Of a stretch of DNA of 64,000 nucleotides, positions 1 through 9,721 are shown piece after piece. Position 1 is the stretch's first letter; the number at the start of each line of letters is the position of its first letter. A program made the translations under genes and the position numbers. The notes under the pieces were generated by a model that was given only the letters and a program-made list of their open reading frames with translations, ran no database searches and was not told the origin of the DNA. Location of the stretch: positions 5,329,001 to 5,393,000 of the forward strand of contig QKWM01000004.1 in the NCBI GenBank assembly GCA_003248315.1, read 5' to 3'. The stretch comes from Streptomyces sp. SW4. Its GTDB lineage: Bacteria > Actinomycetota > Actinomycetes > Streptomycetales > Streptomycetaceae.

Positions 1-27
1 CCGCGCCGGGCGGGGAACACGGGCGGA

Positions 28-459
28 ATGAACGAACACGAGATCCCGCCGGACGGCCGTCCCGTGGACGTCTACCTCGACCTGCTGCGCGTCCGGATGG
101 AGAGCGACGACTACCGGCTGCTGCTGAAGGTGGTGGAGCCCGTCCTGCGGGCCATCGACGAGGACCAGCTGCCCACCATCGACTTCTCCCTGGACGGCGA
201 GGACGCCGAGGCGCTGCCCCAGGAGATCCGCGACGAGGCCGCCCTCGTCATCGCCACCGCCGTCACGGGACGGCTCGACAACGAGGTCGTCGAGATCAGC
301 ACCGACGAGACCGGCCCGGTCAGGGTGGTGACCGACGCGGCCACCGCCTCCGATCCCGCCCGGCTCGGCGAGATCGCCGACTACCTCAAGGAACGGCACC
401 GGCAGAACGAGGAACTGCGCGGCATCGCGGAGGCGAGCGGCCTGCCCACCGACTTCTGA
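28..459 (+). CDS. Hypothetical acidic protein, 143 aa
   Basis: I do not recognise the family. The frame is intact from ATG to TGA and encodes a soluble, strongly acidic protein with many Asp/Glu residues. It has no signal peptide, membrane segment or cysteine. A helical, charged C-terminal third (around residues 115-130) suggests a small alpha/beta fold. The start lies close to the window edge, so an upstream start or operon partner cannot be excluded; no clear ribosome-binding site precedes this ATG. It is convergent with the FUSC gene and separated from it by a hairpin. Function unknown. Confidence 0.75.
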   Translation: MNEHEIPPDGRPVDVYLDLLRVRMESDDYRLLLKVVEPVLRAIDEDQLPTIDFSLDGEDAEALPQEIRDEAALVIATAVTGRLDNEVVEISTDETGPVRVVTDAATASDPARLGEIADYLKERHRQNEELRGIAEASGLPTDF

Positions 460-506
460 CCAGGGCCGGACTTCTGGCCCGGGCCGCCGGTGAGCGGCCG
501 GTCGCC

Positions 507-528
507 GCACCCGGCGCCGGCCGGGTGC
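507..528. terminator. Hairpin between convergent genes
   Basis: A perfect 9-bp stem (GCACCCGGC / GCCGGGTGC) with loop GCCG sits between the stops at 459 and 537. It has no T tract, as is usual in Streptomyces, and could serve both strands. A weaker hairpin (GGGCC...GGCCC) lies just upstream. Confidence 0.5.
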
Positions 529-536
529 ACCGCCCC

Positions 537-2775
537 TCACCGCCGGGGCGTCGCGACGGAAACGCCCAGCGGCTTGGCGAGACCGGCCACCGCCTCGTCC
601 AGACGCTCCAGATGCCGCAGCACGCGGCCGGTGATCCTGCCGTAGCGCGGGGCACCGGCCGCGTCCGGCTTCAGCAGCGAGGCGATGCTCGGCCCGGTCT
701 CCACCTCCGTACCGGCCTGCCGGTCCGCGACGTGCGCCGCGATCGCCTCGATGTTGCGCACCGTGCGCCGCACCGCGCCGCGCAGCCGCGGATCCGCCGC
801 GATCGACGGATGGGTGGGCAGCAGCTCGGCCGTCGCCGCCAGCGACCGCGCGTGATAGGCGCAGGTCTCCAGCAGCGCCACCACATAGCGGGCGGTGTCC
901 CGACGGGCCCGCAGCGGCGTGACCGGATGGGTCAGCGGCTGGGTGGCGGCCCGCAGATCGCCGAGGGCCTGGTCCAGGTCCCGGGCCCGGTCCAGCAGGT
1001 CGGCGGCCGGGCCACCGCTCAGCTGGTCGACGGCGCCCTCCGTGACGTCCTTCAGCCGCTCCAGCACCGTGCCGAGCAGTTCGTCGGTCCGGCGGTCGGT
1101 GCGCACCGGCAGCACCAGCGCCGCCGCGACGACGCCGCAGGCCGCCCCGAGCGCCGTCTCCTCCACCCGCAGCAGCAGCACCGACATGCTGTAGGTGTGC
1201 AGCAGGGTGTACAGCAGCCCCAGCATCGCGGTCACGAAGAACGACATCAGCGTGTACGACAGCGGGGCCGTGTAAAACATCGCGAAGATCAGCAGCAGTA
1301 CCAGCCCGAACGCCAGCCACGTGTGGTTGCCGACCAGGCCCGCCAGCACGATCCCGGCCACGACCCCGAACAGCGTCCCCAGCACCCTGCGGTAGCCCTT
1401 GACGAGGATCTCGCCGGTGGAGGCCGTATTGAGGAAGACGATCCAGCAGGCCAGCACCGCCCAGTACCAGCGCTGCGCCGACAGCAGCTCGCCGCCCGCG
1501 ATGGCCAGCAGCGAGCCGACCGTGACCTGCACCGCGGCCCGCGTCGTGGGCCGGCGCAGCCCCGTCTCCTCCTCGGGCTCGTCCTGCTCGCCGGCGTCGA
1601 TCGCGGCGTCCTCGGCGTCCATCTCCTCACGCGAGCGCGCGGTGGCCGGCGAGTCGTCCGACTCGTCCTGCGGGCCGTCCAGCGCCACCCGCAGCCCATG
1701 ATCGCCCTTGCGGTCTCGCCGAGCCCGCGGAAGACGTCCTGCACGGCCGGTGAGGCCACCGGCAGGTTCTCCTCGTCGCGGTAGCCGAGCAGCCGGTTGC
1801 GCAGCTGGGACAGCGCCGTCCGCGCGCCCGGTCCGGCGGCACCAGCACCAGCGCCCGCAGCGCGCCGAGATCGCGGCGCAGCAGGGCCGTCGCCTCGTCC
1901 GGCCCGGCAGCCGCCCACCGACGGGGCCGGGGCGCCCGGCAGATGCAGCGTCAGGGTGTCCGCCCGCTCCGCACTGCGCGCGGTCAGCAGCAGCAGTCCC
2001 AGCCGCTCGGCGGCGATCTCGGCGTCCGCGATGCGCCGCTGCACCAGCCGCGCCGTGGCCGGGTCGGGGGTGCCCTCCTCCAGACGGGACTGGATCATCA
2101 GCGCCGTCTCGTGCAGCCGCGCGGTGCCGTCCCGTACGTCCTTCAGGGCCTTGTCGACGTCGTCCGGCCCGGCGTCCAGCAGGTCGAGCTGGGCCTGGAC
2201 CAACTGCGCCAGGCGGGCCCGGAAGGCCTGCCGCAGCCGCTGCAGAACGCCCGCCGGCGTCGCCGGGACGATCGCGAACCGCACCACGGCACTGCAGCCG
2301 AAGGCCACGGCGACGGCCGCGCACAGCCCCGGCAGCGCCGACAGGGAGGCCCCGACGAACAGGGACACGAAATACACCTGGAACGCGATCAGCCCCAGCG
2401 CGTGGCCCCGGTCCCCGAAGCGGCGCCCGTAGACGGCGCAGAAGATCAGCACCACGAAGAAGGCGTCACCGACGACGACCCGCGACGACAGCAGGGTGCT
2501 CAGCGTCACCGAGGCCAGCGCCACGGGCAGCCCCAGGGCGAGGGTGACCGCCTGGGCACCGCGCTGCTTCTCCCGGATGGCGAACGTGGCCGCCATCGCC
2601 GCCATCGCGCCCGCCACCAGATGGGGGACGTCGGCCCGAACGGGGCCAGCACGGCCAGCGTGAGCGTGATCGCGCCCACCGTCCGCAGTGCGGCGATCAG
2701 CCGCAACAGGCCCGGGTCGGACGCGGCGACGCGGTCCCGCAGCCGTGTCCGACCCGAGCGTCCCGCTCTTCTCAC
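537..2775 (-). CDS. FUSC-family integral membrane protein (frame-disrupted)
   Basis: About 750 aa once the frame is repaired, the length of FUSC/YccS-type putative efflux or aromatic-acid transport proteins. It shows the family's duplicated plan. An N-terminal helix bundle (around LRTVGAITLTLAVLA and SVTLSTLLSS) is followed by a long cytoplasmic helical stretch, a second membrane bundle (around AVLACWIVFLNTASTGEI and AFGLVLLLIFAMFY), and a soluble helical tail. The GTG start at 2775 follows a GGAAGAGAG stretch. Reading frame breaks occur near 2640, 1905, 1820 and 1695. At 2640 one extra base turns GGGCC into GGGCCC and restores FGPDVPHLVAG. Substrate unknown; the family assignment is firm, the transport role inferred. 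Confidence 0.8.
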
Positions 2776-2852
2776 GCCGCCGTACTCTCTTCCGTCCGCC
2801 GCAGAGATCCACTTCTCAGCATGTCATGCCGCGGGCGGACCCCGGGGCCGGG

Positions 2853-4228
2853 TCACCGTGCGGGCCGGCCCGACCCCTCCACGTGCGCCCGCACCTGCTC
2901 CGGCGTCAGATAGGCGTCCGTGTACTCGAAGTCCTTCAGCTTGGCGGGCTTGCGCGCCTGGAAGCCGGTGCGCACGAAGTCGTCGCCGGCGACCGCGTTG
3001 AGCAGCCAGTTCGTCATCACCCGGGTCTTGGCCACGCCCGTGCGCAGCGCGGACCAGTGGTAGCCGCGGGCGACGGCCTGGGCGGGCACACCGCGCAGTT
3101 CCACGCCCAGCGGCTTGGAGACGGCGTCCCTGCCGCCGAGGTCGACGACCAGCCCCAGGTCCTTGTGGACGTAGGGCCGCATCGGCTGCCCGCGCAGGGT
3201 GGCGATGACGTTGTCGGCGACGTGCCGCCCCTGCCGCATGGCGTGCTGCGCGGTCGGCGGGCACACCGCGCCCTCCTGGCCCTTCGCCAGGTCCGGCACC
3301 GCGGCGGCGTCACCGAGCGCGAACACCCCGTCGTGGCCCGGCAGGCACATCTCGGACGTGACCGCCAGCCGCCCCTTGACCGTCTCCGCGCCGAGCGTGG
3401 CGATGAGCGGACTGGCCACCACGCCCGCGGTCCAGATCAGCGTGCGGGTCGGCACCACCCGGCCGTCGGTGAAGGTGACCTCCTCCGCCCCGGCCTTCTC
3501 GATGGAGACGCCCAGCGAGATCTCGATGCCGCGCCGGCGCAGGATCTCCTGGGCGCTGCGGCCGAGCTTCTCGCCCAGCTCGGGCATGAGCTTGGGCGCG
3601 ATGTCGATCAAATGCCACTTGATCAGGCTCGGGTCCAGGCGCGGGTACCGCTTGACCGCGGCGTGGGTCAGCCGCTGCAGGCAGGCGGCGGTCTCGGTGC
3701 CCGCGTAGCCGCCGCCGACCACCACGAACTGCAGCCGGGACGCGCGCTCGGCCGGGTCCTGGCTGGCGTCCGCCAGGTCCAGCTGCGAGATGACGTGGTC
3801 CCGGATGTACGCCGCCTCGGCCAGCGTCTTCATGCCGAAGGCGTGCTCCGTGAGCCCCGGGATGTCGAACGTCCGGGTGATGCTGCCGGGCGCCAGCACG
3901 ATGTAGTCGTACGGCTCGTCGACGATGCGGTCGGTGATGGTGCGCACCACGCACACCTTGGCCTTCAGGTCCACACCGATCGCACCGCCCGGGATGATCC
4001 GGGTGCGGTACCTGCTGCTGCGGCGCAGCGACAGCGCGATCGACTGGGGCGTCAGCACGCCCGAGGCGACCTGGGGCAACAGCGGGAGATAGAGCTGGTA
4101 GGCGAACGGCGTCACCAGGGTGATCTCGGCCTCGCTGGGGAGAGCTGCCTCTCCAGACGGCGGACGCACTCCACGCCGGCGAAACCTGCGCCGACCACCA
4201 GAATCCTGGGTCGTGTCACGGTGTTCAT
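2853..4228 (-). CDS. Type II NADH dehydrogenase / FAD-dependent oxidoreductase (frame-disrupted)
   Basis: NDH-2 enzymes pass electrons from NADH to quinone at the inner face of the membrane without pumping protons. The N-terminus has the FAD dinucleotide-binding motif (ILVVGAGFAGVE) right after the ATG at about 4228, preceded by GAAAGGG. A second Rossmann motif for NADH follows (VVVGGGYAGTETAACL), then TLIWTAGVVASPL and the FAD-contacting GVFALGDAAAV. About 458 aa in total, usual for the family. One frame break near 4137: TCTCCCC must be TCTCCCCC to join RQLSP to SEAEITLV. The C-terminus lacks an obvious membrane helix, so membrane association may be peripheral. It could also be a related soluble disulfide/quinone reductase. 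Confidence 0.85.
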
Positions 4229-4382
4229 CCCTTTCTGCGGCTCCAGGCGGTCTGCCTCGAACGCCATGCGCCTGCCCCCGTCACCGGTGCTTCGCACCTC
4301 ATCGATCCCATCGTGCTGCCGCGGGTTCCGCCAGTCGAGAGCGGCGGACAGACGAAGGGGGCGGGGCGGCGGGGCCGGGACG

Positions 4383-6108
4383 TCAGGCGCCGCCGCGCAG
4401 ATGGCACAGCAGCAGGCACACGTCGTCGTCGCGCTCGGAGTCGCTGAGCAGCGGATGCAGGATGCCGTCGGCCGAACCCTCCAGGTCCACGTCCAGCTCG
4501 GCCGGGCCGAACGAGCCGAGCGCCGCCGCGAGCCGCTCGATGCCCGGGTCTATGCCGCGGGCCCGCCGCTCCACCAGCCCGTCCGTGTACAGCGCCAGCG
4601 TGGATCCGGGCGCCACCGTCACCGTGTGGTCGCCGATCTCCTGGCTGAGCGGGATGCCGAGCATCGCGCCGGGCTTGTCGTCCAGGACGCGCACCCGGCC
4701 GTCCGGGCCGCGCAGCACCGGCGGCGGATGGCCCGCCGCGGCCCAGGTCAGCGTGGGTTCCTCCGGGTGGAACCGGGCGATGACCGCGGTGGCGTACAGG
4801 TCGGGCTGGAGGTGGTGCAGGAAGTTGTGCAGCCGGGTCAGCAGCCGGCCCGGGCTGCCGCCGTCGACGGCGTAGGCCCGCAGCGCGGTCCGCAGCTGGC
4901 TCATCATGACCGCGGCGCGCAGCCCGTGGCCGGTCACGTCGCCGACCACGGTGATGACGCCGCCGTCGGGCTGCCGGAAGGCGTCGTACCAGTCGCCGCC
5001 GATGTTCAGCCCGTGGGTCGCGGGCAGATAGCGGGCGGCGAGCCGGAGCCCCTCCGGGGACGGCAGCTCGGTCAGCAGCGCGCGCTGCAGAGTCTCGGCG
5101 ATGTCCCGGTTGTGCTGGTAGCGCCGGGCGTTGTCGATGGCGATGCTCGCCCGCCGGGTCAGCTCCAGCAGCATCACGGCGTCGTCCGGGTCCCAGCGCT
5201 CGCCGGGCGGGGTGAGGGTGACCACGCCCAGCGGCGCCTGCCGGGTCGTCAGCGGGATGCACAGCAGGGCCCGCGTGGGGTCCAGCGCCGAGGGCGGCTG
5301 GTCGTCGACGCCGGGCAGACCGCCGGCATGGGCGGCGGCGTACTGCGGCCGCCCGGTGCGGGCGGCGCGCACCGCCGCCGCCGGGCGCGGGCGGTGCTCT
5401 GCTTGTCCTCGTCCGGGTCGAAGAGCCAGACGTCCACGTGCGCGGCGTACCGCGGCACCAGCAGTTCCGGCAGGTGGCCGACGATCTCGTGGTGGTTCAG
5501 CGACGTCGTCAGCACGGCGCTGGCGTCCGCCAGGAACGTCAGCCTGCGGCGGGCCGCCTCCGCCTCGTTGCGCGCCTTGCGCTCGGCGGCGAACGCCTCC
5601 CGCTGGGCCCGCCCGGCGGCGTCCAGCTCGGCGTGCAGGGCGACGACGCCCTGGTTGGTCTGCTGGAGCTCCTCCCGGTGGAAGGCGACCAGCTGCTCCT
5701 GCTCGGTGAGCTTCTCCAGCACCAGCGCCGTGTCCTCGTCGGCGCCGAGCAGCGCCTCCGCCAGCGCCGCGGGATCGTCGGCCACCACCTCGGTGTCGCC
5801 GGTGCCGGTCCCGGCCGCGGCGCGCCAGGTCACCGTCGTCCGCCACGGCGGCTCCCCGGCGGCGCCCGCCTCCCGCGACGGCGTGACCAGGGCGTCCAGC
5901 CGTCCCCCGTCGGGGCGGCCGCGTCCGCCTCCAGGGTGAGCCGCCAGGTGCCGCCCTTCGTCAGGCACTGGCGCAGACGGCCGCTGAGCGACACGGCGAG
6001 CCGCGTCCGCTCCAGGGACGGCACGCCGTAGGCCGCGGCGATCCGGGCGGTGGCGATCCGGGCCCGTGCCGCGTCGGTGACGCTGGAGATCTGCCAGGTG
6101 CGCATCAT
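4383..6108 (-). CDS. RsbU-like PP2C (SpoIIE-type) serine phosphatase with GAF domain (frame-disrupted)
   Basis: The last gene of the stressosome operon: its ATG overlaps the previous stop (ATGA at 6105-6108). Order of parts: an N-terminal segment of about 70 aa resembling a degenerate RsbT-like ATPase; a coiled coil (LTEQEQLVAFHREELQQTN); a GAF domain (around HVDVWLFDPDEDKQSTAR); and a C-terminal PP2C domain with its metal-binding motifs (GGDWYDAFRQPDGG, VVGDVTGHG, ALYTDGLVERR, RDDDVCLLLC). It probably dephosphorylates a STAS anti-sigma antagonist, so freeing a SigB-class sigma factor; this is by analogy to B. subtilis RsbU, but here the sensor is GAF rather than only an RsbT-docking domain. 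Frame breaks near 5920 and 5390. Confidence 0.85.
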
Positions 6109-7168
6109 GGGCGGTCCGGCGGGGTCGGGGTGAGTACGGCAACGGCGGTGTCGTCCCGCACCGGCCGGGCGGAACTGCTGGCGTCACGTATCGTCACGGC
6201 CGCCGTGACGGCCGGGTCGACGGCGGGCGCGCACGCGTCCGGAGCCGGCACCCAGCGGCTGGGCAGGCCGTCGGTGTGCAGGATCAGCATCCGGTCGTCC
6301 GCCCACACCGTCTCCTCCTGCCGCACCGTCGCCGGGCGGTGCACGCCGACGATGCCGGGCCGGGAGACCAGCGGGCGCCAGGTGCCGCCCTCGCACAGCC
6401 GGGCCCCGATGTTGCCGATGCCCGCGAACCTCAGCCGCCCTCGGCCAGGTCGACCTGGGCCACCGCCACGGCCGCGCCCCGGGTGCCGCTGAGCGCCCCG
6501 TGCAGCCGCCGCAGCGCCTCGGCCGGCGGCAGTCCGGCGGCGTCGTGCAGCGCCCGGACCGCGGCGGTCGAGGCGTCGGCGGCGTCCGGGCCGTGGCCCA
6601 GTCCGTCGGCCAGCATCAGGGTCACCCGGTCCTGCGCCCCGACCCACGCCCAGGCGTCGCCGGAGTACTCCGCCCCGCCGTACGGCACGTTCACCCCGCC
6701 CGCCCTGACCCGGACCGGCGGCGGCCCGGCCGTGCGGATCCGCGGGGGAGCGCCGCCGACCCGGGCCAGCGCGACCGTTCCGCGGCCCGGCACGCTGTGG
6801 ACCTCGAAGCCGTCGGCGATGCGCCGGCAGGTGCCGAGGCCCGCGCCCAGCGACTGGGTCGTGGAGAACCCGTCGCGCAGGGCGCCGGGCACGTCGGCGA
6901 TGCCCGGCCCGTGGTCCACCGCGGCTATCTGCACCAGCCGCGCCTCGGAGCCGTCGGCGGCCGGTACGGGCGCCGGCACCACGTCGATGAGCACCTGACC
7001 GCCCCCGGCGTGCTTGAGCAGGTTGGTGGCCAGCTCGGTCGCCACCAGTGCCGCCGCCGCCGACCGCGGCTCGTCCAGCCCGGCCAGCGACGCCGCGTGC
7101 TCCGCCGCCACCCGGGCGTCGCGCACCCGCGTCGAGTCGTGCACCGGCACGTCCCACACCCGCGGCAT
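6105..7168 (-). CDS. RsbT-like ATPase fused to RsbX-like PP2C phosphatase (frame-disrupted)
   Basis: The N-terminal 130 aa form an anti-sigma-type histidine-kinase-like ATPase: N-box VATELATNLLKHAGG, G1 box VDHGPGIADVPGALRDGF, G2 GAGLGTCRRI. The C-terminal 200 aa form a minimal PP2C phosphatase (VTLMLADGLGHGPDAADAS, LILHTDGLPSRW, DDTAVAVL), like RsbX, which resets stressosomes by dephosphorylating RsbR and RsbS. Kinase and phosphatase on one chain could tune stressosome phosphorylation in both directions. The ATG overlaps the rsbT stop by one base (TGATG), which implies coupled translation. One frame break near 6435: GAGGGCGG needs one more base to give AEGRLRFAGIG. Confidence 0.85.
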
Positions 7169-7608
7169 CAGGACTCCTCACGGGGGCGCGGCGGCCGGGC
7201 CGTCCAGGAGGTCACCCGGACCGTGGTCCCCTGCCCCGGCGCGCTCTCGATGGCGAAGTCGTGCACCAGGCGGCGGGCACCGCCCAGCCCCATCCCGAGC
7301 CCGTCACCGGAGGTGAAGCCGTCGCTGAGCGCCTGCTCCAGGTCCGGGATGCCGGGACCCTCGTCCGTGAAGGTCAGCCGCAGCCCGTTGGCCGCGCCCT
7401 CGCGCACGTGCTCCGACAGCATGGTCCCGCCCCCGCCGTACACCAGCGTGTTGCGGGCCAGCTCGCTGGCCGCCGTGACCAGCTTGGTCTGGTCCACCAG
7501 GCCGAAACCGACCCGGGCCGCCGCCTGCCGCACATGCTGGCGCACCCACACCAGGTCCATGTCGGAGCGGATCGGCAGGCGGGCGTCGACGCCCGCGGCC
7601 ATGTCCAT
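7168..7608 (-). CDS. rsbT: RsbT-type serine kinase, stressosome switch
   Basis: Intact, about 146 aa, the normal length for RsbT. In known stressosomes RsbT is held by RsbR/RsbS, phosphorylates their STAS domains on stress, and leaves to activate a phosphatase. It has the GHKL ATPase elements: SELARNTLVYGGGGTM (N box), DEGPGIPDLEQALSDGF (G1), GDGLGMGLGGARRL (G2) and GTTVRV at the end. It sits directly after rsbS with a stop/start overlap. I chose the ATG at 7608 (TGATG); a GTG one codon upstream at 7611 is equally possible. Confidence 0.9.
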   Translation of the reverse strand: MDMAAGVDARLPIRSDMDLVWVRQHVRQAAARVGFGLVDQTKLVTAASELARNTLVYGGGGTMLSEHVREGAANGLRLTFTDEGPGIPDLEQALSDGFTSGDGLGMGLGGARRLVHDFAIESAPGQGTTVRVTSWTARPPRPREES

Positions 7609-8039
7609 CACGGCCTCTCCCGGCGCGGGCCGCCGGAGCGGGAGGTGCGGACCGGCTGCCCGAGCAGCTCCATGGCCACCTCGGTGCTCAGGGCGGTGCG
7701 CAGCCCCGGCAGGGTGAGACCCAGCTCGACCAGCGTGATGGCGACAGCGGGCCGCATGCCGACCACCACGGTCCGCGCGGCCAGCAGTTCGGACTGGGCC
7801 GCGATCTCCGCCAGCACCCGGCCCAGGAACGAGTCGACGATCTCGACACCGGAGATGTCGATGACGACGCCCGTGGCCCCGCTGTTCGCGATGGTCTCGG
7901 AGAGATCCTGCTGAAGCTGCTGCGCCGTGCTGTCGTGCAGGTCGCCCTGGAGGGTGACGAGAAGGACGTCGCCGAGCCGGAGAACCGGCACGTGCCCCGA
8001 GACGGGCCGGGGAACTCCACGCTCACCGGAGACCCACAC
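7608..8039 (-). CDS. rsbS: RsbS-type STAS scaffold protein
   Basis: Intact single STAS domain, about 143 aa with a short N-terminal extension. The core VPVLRLGDVLLVTLQGDLHD is characteristic of RsbS. The phosphorylatable serine of RsbS aligns to VVIDISGVEIVDSFLGRV, and VVVGMRPAVAITLVELGL matches the second conserved STAS strand. RsbS and RsbR build the icosahedral stressosome core and sequester RsbT. The GTG start at 8039 overlaps the rsbR stop by 17 nt. A slightly later start is possible, because the first 12 residues are not typical of the family. Confidence 0.88.
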   Translation of the reverse strand: MWVSGERGVPRPVSGHVPVLRLGDVLLVTLQGDLHDSTAQQLQQDLSETIANSGATGVVIDISGVEIVDSFLGRVLAEIAAQSELLAARTVVVGMRPAVAITLVELGLTLPGLRTALSTEVAMELLGQPVRTSRSGGPRRERP

Positions 8040-8934
8040 CGCCGTCCGCCCCCGGCTGGACGATGCCGGCGCCCAGCTGGTGCAGGGCGTACCCCAGGGC
8101 GTCCGCGAGTCCGGCCCGGGTGACCACCGTGCCCAGGTCCAGGCCGAGGTGCACGATGGTCTGCGCGATCGCGGGACGGATGCCGGACACGATGCACTCC
8201 GCGCCCATCAGCCGGGCCGCCGCGACCGTCTTCATCAGGTGCTGGGCCACCAGCGAGTCGACCGTCGGCACACCGGTGATGTCGAGGATGGCGAACCGGG
8301 CCTGCTGCTCCACGATGGAGTCCAGCAGGGTCTCCATGACCACCTGGCTGCGGGCGCTGTCCAGGGTGCCGATCAGCGGCACGGCCACGATGCCGTCCCA
8401 CAGCTTGATGACGGGCGTGGCCACCTCCAGCAGCTGCATCCGCTGCCGGTCGATCAGCGCCTGGTTCTCGCTGAGCGCCGTCTGCATCACCACCACCCGC
8501 AGCGTCCCCATGAGGACGCTCAGCGTGGTCGCGCAGTCGCGTGCGTGGTCCGCCGAGGCCTGGGCCAGATCCCCGAGCAGCAGGTTCTCCACGGGCGGGC
8601 GCAGCGCGGCCAGTTCGCTCGACACCTGGGCGGTGCTCAGCCCCGCCCGGGAGCGGGCCGCCCCCATCCGCGCCAGCTGCTCGCGCACCGTGGTGAAGCC
8701 CGCCGCGTCCGGGTCCTCCACCCGGGCCGCGTCCGCGACCTGGGTCAGGGCGTCCACCACCGCCTTGGCAGCCTCCACAGCCTCGTCCCGCGAGACGGTG
8801 AACACCGCCCGGAACACGGGCTCGTCCGCCCAGCGCTGGGCGATCTGCTCCCGGCGACGGCGCAGGAAGTCCCTGACCTCCCGCGTCGGCGATCCGGGCG
8901 TTTCCTCCGCTGCGTGCTCCGGCACCTGCTTCAC
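8023..8934 (-). CDS. rsbR: RsbR-type stressosome sensor (globin-like N-domain plus STAS)
   Basis: Intact, 303 aa, close to B. subtilis RsbR paralogues. The N-terminal half (to about residue 150) is all-helical, as in the non-haem globin sensor domain, starting with REVRDFLRRRREQIAQRW. The C-terminal STAS domain (about 165-280) carries both threonine positions phosphorylated by RsbT in the family: DITGVPTVDSLVAQHL and SGIRPAIAQTIVHLGL. The GTG start at 8934 overlaps the preceding reading frame's TGA and follows GAGGAG. It defines the stressosome module with the next two genes. What the N-domain senses cannot be read from the sequence. Confidence 0.9.
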   Translation of the reverse strand: MKQVPEHAAEETPGSPTREVRDFLRRRREQIAQRWADEPVFRAVFTVSRDEAVEAAKAVVDALTQVADAARVEDPDAAGFTTVREQLARMGAARSRAGLSTAQVSSELAALRPPVENLLLGDLAQASADHARDCATTLSVLMGTLRVVVMQTALSENQALIDRQRMQLLEVATPVIKLWDGIVAVPLIGTLDSARSQVVMETLLDSIVEQQARFAILDITGVPTVDSLVAQHLMKTVAAARLMGAECIVSGIRPAIAQTIVHLGLDLGTVVTRAGLADALGYALHQLGAGIVQPGADGGVGLR

Positions 8935-9508
8935 TCCTCATCGCCTCGCGTCGCACGAACCGCCCGGACGGACCGGACGGTGTGACTCTGCCGGGCGACA
9001 ACTGTAACCACCCGCCGACCTCGTACGACACCGAGTCCGGGACGTGCGAAGGCGCCGAGCGGCGCGGAGGCTGGCGGCGGAACCCACTCATGGGCGAGGC
9101 GGGGAACGGCGGTTCGGTCAGTCCTGCGGCGACTGCCCCGCTTCCGGCCCCGGTCGACGAGCGCGAGGGCGTCCTCGACGGTCGCCGAGACCGGCACGGT
9201 GATGCTGACGCCGGTGAGGTCGAGGATGCGCCGCACGGCCGGGGTGGGATCGATGATGTGCACGCTGCCCGGCAGCTCCCGGGCCTCCTGGTAGACCCGG
9301 AGGATGATGTTCATGCCGGAGGAGTCCATGAACGGAACCGCGGACAGGTCCAGCAGGAAGTGACGCCGGCCGTGGTGCAGCTGGTTCGCCAGGTGGTGCT
9401 GGAACTCGGTCGCCGTGTCGACGTCCAGGTATCCCTCCACCCTCAGCAGCGCCACGTCCTCCCGGGAAGCGTCACTTCCACGGACAGCGGGTTCTGGGCA
9501 ATGGGCAC
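8931..9508 (-). CDS. STAS-domain anti-sigma factor antagonist (RsbV-like, frame-disrupted)
   Basis: First gene of the stressosome operon. The GTG start at 9508 has a strong GGAGG five bases upstream. The STAS core includes LLRVEGYLDVDTATEFQHHL and LDLSAVPFMDSSGMNIILR; the DSSG serine is the usual phosphorylation site of SpoIIAA/RsbV proteins, so an RsbW-like kinase should control it. A frame break near 9465 (CCCGGGAGG should be CCCGGGGAGG) joins the N-terminus to the core. A second break near 9135 is likely: one more G gives a normal end, RGQSPQD, with a stop at 9118. Read without it, the frame runs through unconserved sequence to 8931 and overlaps rsbR by GTGA. The true 3' end is therefore uncertain. 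Confidence 0.8.
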
Positions 9509-9556
9509 GTGTACCTCCAACGAAAGGGACCGCGGGGGCGCGGACGGCCAGGGCTG

Positions 9557-9581
9557 GTACCCCGGTGTACGACTTCGATGC
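9557..9581 (-). promoter_or_regulatory. SigB-type promoter candidate for the stressosome operon
   Basis: Reading on the minus strand, GCAT, 15 bases, then GGGTAC. This fits the GNNT-N14/16-GGGTA(C/T) pattern known for Streptomyces SigB-class sigma factors. The -10 element lies about 49 nt upstream of the STAS gene's GTG. It suggests autoregulation of the stress module by the sigma factor it controls. Motif match only. Confidence 0.4.
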
Positions 9582-9721
9582 ACACCGGTTTTCCGGACGC
9601 GGACGGTGATCAAGATCTCATCGGATGCCGTGCCCCTCCCCGCGGTCGTCGTCTCACCGCGCCCCGCGCTTACCCCGGGATCCGGGCACCATGCCTGCCG
9701 CACGGTGCCCGGGCGGTCACG

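Noticed and set aside
2688..5939. Very long open frame on the plus strand (over 1,000 codons)
   Set aside because: It is antisense to NDH-2 and PP2C genes whose motifs are clear, is Arg/Gly/Gln-rich, and stays open only because stop codons are rare in GC-rich DNA.
8931..9117. C-terminal extension of the STAS protein reaching rsbR
   Set aside because: The extension is Arg/Val/Pro-rich and unlike STAS tails; one more G near 9135 gives a normal end. I kept the longer span only because the GTGA overlap with rsbR leaves some doubt.
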